A DNA stretch of 64,000 bases, taken from NCBI GenBank assembly GCA_963661945.1, contig CAVLDP010000009.1, positions 1 through 64,000 of the forward strand. Direction: 5' to 3'. Source of the stretch: CAVLDP01 sp963661945. Lineage in GTDB: Bacteria; Bacillota; Clostridia; Lachnospirales; Lachnospiraceae. Below the pieces are notes generated by a model, which saw nothing but the letters and a program-made list of their open reading frames with translations, ran no database searches and was not told the DNA's origin. Made by a program: the position numbers and the translations under genes. Below, one piece after another: positions 43,168 through 51,752 of the stretch. Within the stretch, counting starts at the first letter, position 1. The number at the start of each line of letters is the position of its first letter.

Positions 43168-43258
43168 TCGTAAAAACCCCCAATACATTATATATTTTTA
43201 CTACCCCCATAGTAAAAATACCTTCTCCTAAAAAGGCAGCTTACTAGCTGTCTTTTTT
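43168..43258 (+). ncRNA. Candidate small RNA with C-rich loops
   Basis: In the 247-base ftsH-GH13 gap, TATAAT at 43157-43162 could start a transcript of about 90 bases that ends at a second intrinsic terminator (AAAAGGCAGCT 43231-43241 with AGCTGTCTTTT 43246-43256). Inside is a perfect 10-bp hairpin (43193-43202 with 43211-43220) whose whole loop is ACCCCCAT, plus an unpaired ACCCCCAA at 43175 and CTTCTCCT at 43222. C-rich unpaired motifs in Firmicute sRNAs pair with Shine-Dalgarno sequences. No good -35 is visible, so transcription is unproven. Confidence 0.35.
43230..43258 (+). terminator. Second terminator in the ftsH-GH13 gap
   Basis: The stem AAAAGGCAGCT/AGCTGTCTTTT (one G-T pair) with loop TACT is followed by TTTTTT. 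ftsH already has a terminator upstream, so this one has no annotated gene to serve apart from the candidate small RNA. Confidence 0.75.
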
Positions 43259-43310
43259 ACTTTTTATGGGATATAATGAAGGGGAATTGTGTGTCTAATG
43301 AGGGGTCGTT

Positions 43311-45347
43311 ATGAATACAGAAGCGATATTCAGTGATGGAACTCGCATGTTCCTAAATCCACCGGAACCGAAGCCGGGAGATCTGGTATCTATTAGAGTA
43401 CGTACAGCACATGCAGATGTTGACGAAGTCTATCTTAGAACTGCGGATGATAGAATTCCTATGCAGTTTGATGAGACGGAGGATGGCTTTGACTATTTCA
43501 AGGCCACGCAGCAGCTTGCAGATGCTGTTTTTTCGTATTGCTTTGAATTACACGCAGGTGGCGAGGTGGTATTTCTGGACCGCTACGGCGTAGACAATTC
43601 ACAGAGGATGCAGTATGCCTTCTCTGTCATGCCGGGCTTTTCGACTCCAGAGTGGGCCAAGGGCGCGGTCATGTATCAGATTCTCACAGATCGATTCTGT
43701 AATGGGGATCCAAGCAATGATGTGGTGAACGCAGAATATCACTATATCACTACGGATGCTGAGCATGTGGATGACTGGGATCGTCTTCCTTCGGAATTTG
43801 ATGTGGGTAAGTTCTATGGAGGAGATCTGGAAGGGGTTCGCCAGAAGCTCTATTATCTGAAGAGCCTCGGTGTGGAAGTCATTTACTTTAATCCGCTATT
43901 CGTCTCTCCCTCCAATCACAAATACGATGTACAGGATTACGACTATATCGATCCACATTATGGCAAGATTGTATCCGATGGTGGAGAAGCACTTGCATCG
44001 GGTGACTATGATAATCATCACGCCAGCAAATACAAGATGCGTGTTGCCAGCCTTGCTAATCTTAAGGCCTCCAATGAATTCTTTGCGCAATTTGTGGAGG
44101 AGGCGCATGAACGTGGGATTCGTGTAATCTTGGACGGCGTATTTAATCATTGCGGTTCCTTTAATAAGTGGTTGGATCGCGAGGGGATCTATGAGGATTC
44201 CAGCGATTTCAAGCCGGGTGCCTATAAGCAGGCGGACAGTCCTTATCGAGGCTACTTCCAGTGGCATGATGAGACTTGTTGGCCGAATAACCATACCTAT
44301 GATAGTTGGTGGGGCAATGATACCCTGCCGAAGCTTAATTATGAGGCTTCCGAGGAGCTTCAGGAATATATTCTTGGTGTTGCCAGGAAATGGGTATCTC
44401 CACCATACAATTGTGACGGGTGGAGACTTGATGTTGCAGCAGACCTCGGCCATAGTGAGGAGTTCAACCATGACTTCTGGCGCCGCTTTAGAAGTGCCGT
44501 GAAGGAGGCTAATCCGGAGGCAATTGTGCTCGCTGAGCATTATGGTGATGCGACGAGCTGGCTTAGGGGTGATCAGTGGGATACCATTATGAATTACGAT
44601 GCCTTTATGGAGCCAGTTTCCTGGTTCTTAACGGGCATGGACAAGCATAGCGACACTTATAGGGAAGATGCACTGAATAATGGCAAGCAGTTTGAGCTTA
44701 CCATGAGACACACCATGACTTCCTTCATGGAGCCGTCTCTCTATTGCTCGATGAATCAGCTGTCGAACCATGATCATTCCAGATTCCTGACGCGGACCAA
44801 TCATAAGGTGGGACGTCTTGCGACGCTTGGTTCTGCGGCGGCATCCGAGGGGGTAGATGTAGCTGTTATGAAGCTTGCTACCATGATGCTTCTCACCTGG
44901 CCTGGTGCACCTACTATCTATTATGGAGATGAAGCTGGGGTTTGCGGCTTTACTGATCCAGATAATCGCAGGACCTATCCTTGGGGACATGCGAATTATC
45001 CCCTAATTGATTTTCACCGGGATATGATCTTCATTCGTCGTATGAACGCGGCTCTTCGGAGAGGAAGCCTGGTATTCCTAACCTGCGAGGATCATCTGGT
45101 TAGCTTCGGCCGATTCACGAAGGAACAGCAAATGGTTGTTGTAATCTATACTGGTGAGGAGGAAATTGACCTTACTCTTCCGGTATGGAAGGCAAATGTT
45201 GTGGGCGATTGCGATATGCAACAGATTATCATGACCTATGAAGCGGGATATTCGATCAAGCCAATTCGTAGAGAGGTGAAGAATGGAATGCTGTCTATTC
45301 GAGTTCGCCCCAAGAGTGGCGTAGTACTCAATCGCGAATTATCGTGA
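43311..45347 (+). CDS. Intracellular GH13 alpha-glucan hydrolase (cyclomaltodextrinase/neopullulanase type)
   Basis: A 678-residue alpha-amylase-family enzyme without a signal peptide, so it should act on imported maltodextrins or on glycogen. An N-terminal beta domain of about 110 residues (CBM34-like) precedes the TIM barrel, which begins AKGAVMYQILTDRFCNGDPSND. The catalytic triad is intact: nucleophile D374 (DGWRLDVAAD), acid E409 (VLAEHYGD) and transition-state D488 (NQLSNHDHSRF). GAGGGG is six bases before the ATG, and TATAAT lies at 43272-43277. The product spectrum cannot be fixed from sequence; neopullulanase and maltogenic amylase are alternatives. Confidence 0.88.
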   Translation: MNTEAIFSDGTRMFLNPPEPKPGDLVSIRVRTAHADVDEVYLRTADDRIPMQFDETEDGFDYFKATQQLADAVFSYCFELHAGGEVVFLDRYGVDNSQRMQYAFSVMPGFSTPEWAKGAVMYQILTDRFCNGDPSNDVVNAEYHYITTDAEHVDDWDRLPSEFDVGKFYGGDLEGVRQKLYYLKSLGVEVIYFNPLFVSPSNHKYDVQDYDYIDPHYGKIVSDGGEALASGDYDNHHASKYKMRVASLANLKASNEFFAQFVEEAHERGIRVILDGVFNHCGSFNKWLDREGIYEDSSDFKPGAYKQADSPYRGYFQWHDETCWPNNHTYDSWWGNDTLPKLNYEASEELQEYILGVARKWVSPPYNCDGWRLDVAADLGHSEEFNHDFWRRFRSAVKEANPEAIVLAEHYGDATSWLRGDQWDTIMNYDAFMEPVSWFLTGMDKHSDTYREDALNNGKQFELTMRHTMTSFMEPSLYCSMNQLSNHDHSRFLTRTNHKVGRLATLGSAAASEGVDVAVMKLATMMLLTWPGAPTIYYGDEAGVCGFTDPDNRRTYPWGHANYPLIDFHRDMIFIRRMNAALRRGSLVFLTCEDHLVSFGRFTKEQQMVVVIYTGEEEIDLTLPVWKANVVGDCDMQQIIMTYEAGYSIKPIRREVKNGMLSIRVRPKSGVVLNRELS

Positions 45348-45393
45348 ATCCCAAAAAGAACACGACAAGAAATGATTGTATGATATACTCATC

Positions 45394-45411
45394 TTGTTAA
45401 AAAGTTAACAA
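45394..45411 (+). promoter_or_regulatory. Rex operator upstream of the hydrogenase gene
   Basis: TTGTTAA-aaag-TTAACAA is a perfect match to the clostridial Rex consensus TTGTTAANNNNTTAACAA. A TATACT box ends five bases upstream (45384-45389), so the operator covers the likely start site, and Rex bound there would block transcription when the NADH/NAD+ ratio is low. A small hairpin (AATGGGA/TCCCATT, 45412-45431) follows in the leader. Confidence 0.9.
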
Positions 45412-45460
45412 AATGGGAAGGTGGTCCCATTATACTCAAGTATGTTTAGGAGGAAAGCGA

Positions 45461-46936
45461 ATGATTACAGCAGATGCAGGGATACTGAATCTGAAGCATA
45501 AGATTCTCGAAGAGGTGGCTCGTCTGGCTTGGGAAGAGGAACTGACCGATGAGAACAAGGAAAGACTGGTCTACGAGATTAGTCCGGGCCCAACTGCACA
45601 ATATCGTTGCTGCGTATACAAAGAAAGAGAGTTGGTGAAGCAGAGAATTCGCCTGGCTCAGGGTAAGTGCCCAACACCACAGAAGGAATCGGATAATATT
45701 ATTCAGGTTCTCTCTCCAGCTTGTGAGGAATGCCCGATTTCCTCTTACACCGTAACAGATAACTGCAGGCTTTGCATGGGTAAGGCTTGTATGAATTCCT
45801 GCCAGTTTGGCGCAATCTCTCTTGGTGACACCAGAACGAAGATTGATCCAACGAAATGTAAGGAATGTGGCAAGTGTGCAGCTGCCTGCCCTTATGGAGC
45901 CATTGCGCACCTGATTCGTCCTTGCAAGAAGGCATGTCCTGTTGGAGCCATTAGTTATGATGAATATGGCGTATGTATTATCGATGAGGACAAATGTGTT
46001 CAGTGTGGTCACTGCATTCACTCTTGTCCATTTGGAGCGATTTCTTCCAAGTCTTATCTAGTGGATATCATCGAAGAGATGAAAGCAGGCAAGGAAGTAA
46101 TTGCCATGGCTGCTCCTGCGACAGAGGGTCAGTTTGGAGAAGAGCGTACGATGGCGTCTCTTCGTGCAGCATTAATCGAACTTGGATTCTCAGATATGGT
46201 AGAGGTTGGCCTTGGTGGCGATATGACAGCGGCTTATGAAGCTGCTGAGTGGTCAGAGGCCAAGAAGGAAGGCAAGAAGATGACGACCTCTTGTTGTCCA
46301 GCTTTTGTGAATATGCTGAAGAAGCATTTCCCAGAAGTCTATGAGAACAACATGTCTACCACAGTCTCTCCTATGTGCGCGATTTCCAGATATTTGAAGC
46401 TGACACATCCTGGCTGTGTAACCGTATTCATCGGACCATGTATTGCCAAGAAGAGCGAAGCTGCAGATCCTGAGATTCCAGATAATGCAGATTATGTTAT
46501 CACCTATGGTGAGCTTAGAGCTCTCCTTCGTAGTAAGGGAATTGAACCAAAGCCTGTAGAGGATGAATATCAAGAAGCTTCTATCTTCGGTAAGAGATTT
46601 GCAAATGCCGGAGGAGTAGCTAAGGCTGTGCTCGAAGTTATGGAGGAAAGAGGGGAAGATACCTCAGAGATTCGCCTCCGCGCTTGTGATGGCGGTGACG
46701 AATGTCGTAAGGCTCTGATGCTTCTTAAGATTGGCAAGATGCCAGAAGACTTCATAGAAGGTATGGTCTGCCCAGGCGGTTGTGTGGGTGGCCCATCGAA
46801 GCATAAGACGATTCAGGAGACGACCAAGGCGAGAGAAGAGCTTCTCTCACGCGCAGATGATCGTAAGGTCCTCTCCAACTTAGAACAATATCCTATGGAT
46901 CAATTCTCTATGCATAGAGATGGTCACATGGACTAG
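45461..46936 (+). CDS. [FeFe] hydrogenase large-subunit-like protein with ferredoxin clusters
   Basis: A 491-residue iron-sulfur protein. The N-terminal half has several Cys clusters, including CRLCMGKACMNSC, CKECGKCAAACP and CVQCGHCIHSCP, for at least two to three [4Fe-4S] centres. The H-cluster domain keeps all ligands: L1 TSCCPAF (C278, C279), L2 GPCIAKKSE (C327) and L3 MVCPGGCVGG (C437, C441). Phe instead of Trp after TSCCPA, the GPC variant of L2 and GGPS at L3 are unlike standard group A enzymes and resemble group B. Role could be H2 production or uptake linked to ferredoxin, or sensing. TAGGAGG precedes ATG 45461. A Rex operator controls it. Confidence 0.85.
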   Translation: MITADAGILNLKHKILEEVARLAWEEELTDENKERLVYEISPGPTAQYRCCVYKERELVKQRIRLAQGKCPTPQKESDNIIQVLSPACEECPISSYTVTDNCRLCMGKACMNSCQFGAISLGDTRTKIDPTKCKECGKCAAACPYGAIAHLIRPCKKACPVGAISYDEYGVCIIDEDKCVQCGHCIHSCPFGAISSKSYLVDIIEEMKAGKEVIAMAAPATEGQFGEERTMASLRAALIELGFSDMVEVGLGGDMTAAYEAAEWSEAKKEGKKMTTSCCPAFVNMLKKHFPEVYENNMSTTVSPMCAISRYLKLTHPGCVTVFIGPCIAKKSEAADPEIPDNADYVITYGELRALLRSKGIEPKPVEDEYQEASIFGKRFANAGGVAKAVLEVMEERGEDTSEIRLRACDGGDECRKALMLLKIGKMPEDFIEGMVCPGGCVGGPSKHKTIQETTKAREELLSRADDRKVLSNLEQYPMDQFSMHRDGHMD

Positions 46937-46952
46937 GGGTCGCCTCTTAATT

Positions 46953-49505
46953 CTAATTAATATAAGATATGAAAATGTTGCCTGCGGATTCGAATTCTTC
47001 AGTAGAATCCTGCAGGCCTTTTTTGTAGGTCGCTCCAGTTACTGGGTTGTAGAGGGTGATGTTGGCGGCATCGTAGCCCACAATCAGAAGAGCCTCTCCG
47101 TCAGAACCGATTGCATAGACTGGATTGCCCAGGTAGACATAGTAGAGAACCTCGGACAGGCTGCATCCGGTCAGATCTAAGACGGTGGCATCCTTCATAG
47201 CTGAGGAGAGGATGTCGATTGGCTTTTCATTTCGCTCAAGCAGGGTATGAACCTCGACATTTTCTCCCTCACGAACCAGCATGACGCTGATGCACTGGGC
47301 TTGGCTGGATTCCTGCGTATCTGCTGCTCCAACGAGGAGGTTTGATAGAGTGCCCTTGTAGGAACCTTTGCCACGCTTCCAGATGTACTGCTGGGTGTTA
47401 TCTACGACGATGCCCATTTCTTCATCTGCGTATGTGATGGCGCGAACCAGGTCGGAACCAGCATAGGCAACTCGGTTTCCGACATAGACGAAGTAGTTCT
47501 GAGTGGTCTCGGTTGCCTTGACGGAAATGATAGAGCTGGCGTCATTTAACACAAGTCCAGCAGTAGTATATGTAAAATGATGAATCTCTTCATCGCTTGT
47601 AAGATCTGCCATGGTAAATGTAATAACCTTGCCCTTGATATCGTCTGAGATGGCGGCAACGTCTACGGTCTTATTGGCTTCGCCGGCGGAATTCTTGATG
47701 GTATCAGGCTCGGCCTCGATGACGGTGCCATCCGCCTGCTTCTGTACGCGGTCCAGGTAGAGGGTGTAGCCATCCAGAGTGACATTTGAGACATAGTAGC
47801 CGGATTTCTCGTAGGTCTTCACGACATTATGGGTGGATGCATTCTCTATGGTGAGCTGATACATCGGGTAGATGCCAGAGCCGGCGGCATCGGTTGTTAT
47901 ATCCTTCTTGAGAACAGTGCCGTAGATCAAATCCTCGTCAATGAAGGCGAGAGGAATGAGGAGGCTTGAAGACGTGGCTTCGATATCCTCCTTGCTGCCG
48001 TCTTCGAGATCCATGACATGGAGGGAGGAACCGGCGGCTTCTTCATCAATCCAGGCGAAGTATCGTCCAGAGATGGAAGCGGCATATTGGTCTTCTGTAA
48101 GTCCAGTCAGCAGCTCTTCTGTCGTCAGATTGTCCAGGTCAATTCGCATAAGGGTTCCGTCCACCATAATATAGAAGATGCTGTCAGTTGACTCGTAGAG
48201 GACATCTGAGAAGCTGGCGTTCAGAATCTGGTAGGAATTGGTGGTTCGTATGAAGGTCTGCTCATGAGCCTTGTTGGTGGAGGAATCATAGTGGTAGAGG
48301 TTGATACCACATTGCCCCTCGTATTCACCGCAGTTCATATAACCATAGACAACGAAGTCCAGCGTTCCGGTTTCGTCAATATTCAAAAGGAGAATATTGT
48401 GCTCATCATAGGTTGCTCTGCTGTCATTTGCAGAGTCACCGACGAAACTGAATACCTTGGTGAGAACCTGAGTGCTCTGGTTGTATTCGAAGAGCTCTCC
48501 AGCCTGTACGAAGGCGATTATTGTGCCGGTTTCATTGGACAGATATTCGAGATCGGAGGAGGCAATTCCGATGTTCATGACGTTATCGGAAATGGTAGCA
48601 TTCTCTCCAGTAAGCATCTGATCCATTGTCCTCTCGTAGTCGAGCAGGTAGATTCTCTCTGCTGTGTATCGAATCTTGAAATATTCTTCTACCAGATAGT
48701 ATTCCGTTCCGGCGCTTGTCGAACGCTCCATCTGATAGTAGAGTACCAGCGCCGTGTAATTGGAGTTGATGTCCTTGAATTCGATTACAGGTTCTCCGAC
48801 TATCTGGCCGTCAAAAGAACCGTAGCACATCTGGCTGACGGAGGATGTGATGGTGACATGCTGCAGGTCTTCACCATCCGCCTCGGCATCTGTCTCCATA
48901 TAGGCTGCCAGGCTGTTCTGATCGCCAGAGAGGGCCTTGTTATGGAAGTCTATAGCGAAGTCTAGGCAGTCGGAAGCATAAGCGCTTGTTGGCATGAGAA
49001 TTCTCGTGTAGTAGTAGATTTCCTGGCCGCCTGAGGTTAGGGTAATGATGAAGAGAAATTCCTCGTCTTCATTGACCAGGTTCTCTATGGATAGATCTGC
49101 GGTGATATCATCGTCTACTAAGAGATAGTCGCTGACTTCGGTCTCCGCAATCTTGCGCTCAGTATCGGTGGAACGTATCTCATAGGAAATGGAGTCAATC
49201 GCACGTCCATTCGTATGGATGGTAATAGGCAGAGTTCGGCTCTCGTCGAGTGGTACGACTGCGTCTCTCATATAGAGGGCGTCCATTTCGACAACATAGC
49301 CGTGAAGCTCGCTTATAGAGTGGTTATAGGCTTCCATGGTAATCGTTGGTAGAGTTGGACTATCCATGTCAGTAGTTGCTTCATTGCTCTTATAGTTCAG
49401 TAGAAATTCGAAGAAAATGAGCGCTAGGATAAATATAATTGATAGAAGAAGGAGGCGGGAGCGTCCTTCGTTATTCAGTCCAGTTTGACGAAATTTAAGC
49501 TTCAT
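46953..49505 (-). CDS. Large membrane-anchored extracytoplasmic protein with C39-like C terminus
   Basis: An 850-residue protein with an N-terminal signal anchor (LLLLSIIFILALIFFEFLL) and the rest predicted outside. The first 300 residues are mixed alpha/beta, with an NTF2-like look around CLDFAIDFHNKALSGDQ. Residues about 320-690 hold repeated beta strands suggestive of a beta-propeller (GTLMRIDLDNLTTEELL, SLHVMDLEDGSKEDI). The last 130 residues resemble a C39-type peptidase fold: QCISVMLVREG holds a Cys at the nucleophile place, and GEALLIVGYD has Glu where the catalytic His normally stands. AAGGAAC precedes the ATG. I do not recognise a named family. Confidence 0.6.
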   Translation of the reverse strand: MKLKFRQTGLNNEGRSRLLLLSIIFILALIFFEFLLNYKSNEATTDMDSPTLPTITMEAYNHSISELHGYVVEMDALYMRDAVVPLDESRTLPITIHTNGRAIDSISYEIRSTDTERKIAETEVSDYLLVDDDITADLSIENLVNEDEEFLFIITLTSGGQEIYYYTRILMPTSAYASDCLDFAIDFHNKALSGDQNSLAAYMETDAEADGEDLQHVTITSSVSQMCYGSFDGQIVGEPVIEFKDINSNYTALVLYYQMERSTSAGTEYYLVEEYFKIRYTAERIYLLDYERTMDQMLTGENATISDNVMNIGIASSDLEYLSNETGTIIAFVQAGELFEYNQSTQVLTKVFSFVGDSANDSRATYDEHNILLLNIDETGTLDFVVYGYMNCGEYEGQCGINLYHYDSSTNKAHEQTFIRTTNSYQILNASFSDVLYESTDSIFYIMVDGTLMRIDLDNLTTEELLTGLTEDQYAASISGRYFAWIDEEAAGSSLHVMDLEDGSKEDIEATSSSLLIPLAFIDEDLIYGTVLKKDITTDAAGSGIYPMYQLTIENASTHNVVKTYEKSGYYVSNVTLDGYTLYLDRVQKQADGTVIEAEPDTIKNSAGEANKTVDVAAISDDIKGKVITFTMADLTSDEEIHHFTYTTAGLVLNDASSIISVKATETTQNYFVYVGNRVAYAGSDLVRAITYADEEMGIVVDNTQQYIWKRGKGSYKGTLSNLLVGAADTQESSQAQCISVMLVREGENVEVHTLLERNEKPIDILSSAMKDATVLDLTGCSLSEVLYYVYLGNPVYAIGSDGEALLIVGYDAANITLYNPVTGATYKKGLQDSTEEFESAGNIFISYIN
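46980..47024 (+). terminator. Hydrogenase terminator inside the converging gene
   Basis: The stem GCCTGCGGATTC/GAATCCTGCAGGC (12 pairs with one bulged T) is followed by CTTTTTTG on the plus strand. It begins 44 bases after the hydrogenase stop codon and lies within the last 25 codons of the opposing gene. Confidence 0.7.
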
Positions 49506-49547
49506 AAATGTTCCTTTTTGGTAAGAAATGGAAGGTTCTTAGCTTCC

Positions 49548-49576
49548 TTGCATTACCATATTTCTAGTGGTATAAT
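49548..49576 (+). promoter_or_regulatory. Promoter of the LTA-synthase-like gene
   Basis: TTGCAT (49548-49553), 17-bp spacer, TATAAT (49571-49576). It is in the 128-base divergent gap with the membrane-anchored protein. Confidence 0.75.
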
Positions 49577-49633
49577 TCATCAGAATTATAACTAATACTA
49601 GGCCTTTTATCAACAAAGGCCAGGAGGATACGA

Positions 49634-51751
49634 ATGAAATTACCTACTCCTAAGTTGCTTGGCAAGTTGCGAGGATCTAGTGGCTATCAGAAGACGATGG
49701 CTTTTCTTAATAGACATTCTTTGATTATTCATATTCCGCTGTCTATGCTGATGGTGTTTGCTCTTGAGTGGATGAGCCATCACTCCTTCATGTCAGCAGT
49801 GGAATTTGTGACTCATCACACAGGCGCTTTCCTATACAATGCGTATATGGTTTTTGTGGCTTACACCCTTGTCTTTTTGACCCGTAGAAGAACCTTCACG
49901 CGAATGGTGATATCGGCTGTTTTTGTCATGCTCGGTATTGTAAACTGCATTATCCTGTTGAACCGTGTATCACCGTTTGGATATACAGATCTCTATATGG
50001 TTGGCGATCTTCTTACTATGCAGAACACCAACTATTTCTCGGCAGAGCAGGGAGCAGTAGCTCTTGTTGCAATTCTTATCTATGCGGCTCTCATGGTTCG
50101 CCTCTTCCTAAAGGGCGCCAAGCAGGAAGCGAAGATGCCATTTTGGGGCAGACTTCTACTAGTTGTTCTTGCATTTGGCACACTTCCATTTGTGAATAGC
50201 ACAATGCAGGAGCTTGATGTGGTAGATGAGTACTTCGGCAACCTGGCAGCAGGTTATACGGAGAATGGCTATCTCTATGGCTTTACATCATCTATGTTCA
50301 GCCTTGGTATGGATAAGCCTAGGAATTACAATGAAGAGACGATTCAGCAGATTCTGGCAGACACAGACCAGGGAGAGTCAACAATTGCAGCAGAAGACCT
50401 TCCGAATATTGTCGTTGTTCTTCTGGAATCCTGCTATGATGTCAGCGAGGCGAATTTTATCGAGACCTCAGAGGATCCGCTTGAGTATTTCCATTACCTG
50501 GAGGCCAATTATTCCACCGGCCATCTGACAGTGCCGGTTGTTGGCGCTGGAACATGCGATTCTGAGTTCGAGGTTCTGACTGGTATGTCCATGCAGTTCT
50601 TTGGACCAGGCGAATATCCACAGAAGACGATTCTGAAGGAGATTGATTCCTGCGAGAGCATCGCTTCTATTATGAAGACCTTTGGAATGGGATCTCATGT
50701 AGTTCACAACAATGGTGGTAATTTCTATAGCCGCAAGAATGCATTTACTCTGATGGGATTCGATTCCTTCCAGAGTAAGGAGATGCTTGATATTACAGAT
50801 TATACCCCGCTTGGCTCTTGGCCAATGGATGAGATCCTAGTGGATGCAACTGAAGAGGCGATGGATTCTACCGAAGGCACGGATACCATTTACACGATTA
50901 CGGTGTGTACGCATGGCGATTATCCTACCTATGAAGTGGAGGAGAATCCAGCGATTACCGTGACGACCGAGGGCAAGACCGAGGAAGAGAATTATCAGTG
51001 GACCTACTATATTAATCGCCTGAATGATATGGACCAGTTCATCGAGGACTTCATTGCGATGTTCGAGGAGAGGGATGAGGATACCCTCGTGGTTATGTTT
51101 GGCGATCATCTTCCAACGCTGGGACTTACCGAGGATGAGGTTGCAACAGGCGATCTCTATCAGACTAAGTACATCACCTGGAATAATTTCGACATGCCAA
51201 AGGAAGACCAGGACCTAACAACTTATCAGCTGATGGCTGAGTATCTGGATCGACTTGGCGTACATGAGGGAACTATTACCCAGTATAACCAGGCTATGAT
51301 CAAGGCAGGCGTCGAGGCAGGAAGCGATGAATATATGGATAATCTCGAGCTGCTTCAGTATGATCTGCTCTATGGTAATCAGTATGCTTATGGAGACTCG
51401 AATCCTTATCCGGCATCGGATCTTGTGATGGGTGTTCATGATGTTACGATTGATCATGCTTATTTCTTCAATGGCAAGCTTCATATTTATGGAGATGGCT
51501 TTACCAAGTGGAGTAAGGTCTATGTCAATGGGGAGAAGGTTCCAACGACTTATGAGAGTGGTCAGGTTCTGACGATTGATGCCTCAGAGCTTGAGAATGG
51601 AGATGAGATTGTGGTGAACCAGCTTGGTTCTTCTAGCACAATCTTCCGCTCCTCCAACTCCATCACCTTCGAGGACCCAGCCTTCGAAGAGGATGAAGTG
51701 GCAGAGACAGAGGATGACTCGACAGAGCCAACCAATGAGAAGAATGAATAG
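49634..51751 (+). CDS. LTA synthase family (phosphoglycerol transferase) protein with extra C-terminal domain
   Basis: A 705-residue membrane enzyme of the LtaS/alkaline phosphatase superfamily, which transfers glycerol phosphate from phosphatidylglycerol to envelope polymers. About five membrane helices occupy residues 30-190. The extracellular sulfatase-like domain has metal ligand E265 (LLESCYDV), nucleophile T307 (GAGTCDSEFEVLTG) and D491-H492 (GDHLPTLG). After the enzyme domain, residues about 597-680 form a beta domain (VTIDHAYFFNGKLHIYGDGF, KVYVNGEKVPTTY) like an IPT/TIG fold, then a Glu/Thr tail. Classical LtaS lacks this. The acceptor polymer is unknown. Confidence 0.85.
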   Translation: MKLPTPKLLGKLRGSSGYQKTMAFLNRHSLIIHIPLSMLMVFALEWMSHHSFMSAVEFVTHHTGAFLYNAYMVFVAYTLVFLTRRRTFTRMVISAVFVMLGIVNCIILLNRVSPFGYTDLYMVGDLLTMQNTNYFSAEQGAVALVAILIYAALMVRLFLKGAKQEAKMPFWGRLLLVVLAFGTLPFVNSTMQELDVVDEYFGNLAAGYTENGYLYGFTSSMFSLGMDKPRNYNEETIQQILADTDQGESTIAAEDLPNIVVVLLESCYDVSEANFIETSEDPLEYFHYLEANYSTGHLTVPVVGAGTCDSEFEVLTGMSMQFFGPGEYPQKTILKEIDSCESIASIMKTFGMGSHVVHNNGGNFYSRKNAFTLMGFDSFQSKEMLDITDYTPLGSWPMDEILVDATEEAMDSTEGTDTIYTITVCTHGDYPTYEVEENPAITVTTEGKTEEENYQWTYYINRLNDMDQFIEDFIAMFEERDEDTLVVMFGDHLPTLGLTEDEVATGDLYQTKYITWNNFDMPKEDQDLTTYQLMAEYLDRLGVHEGTITQYNQAMIKAGVEAGSDEYMDNLELLQYDLLYGNQYAYGDSNPYPASDLVMGVHDVTIDHAYFFNGKLHIYGDGFTKWSKVYVNGEKVPTTYESGQVLTIDASELENGDEIVVNQLGSSSTIFRSSNSITFEDPAFEEDEVAETEDDSTEPTNEKNE

Positions 51752-51752
51752 A

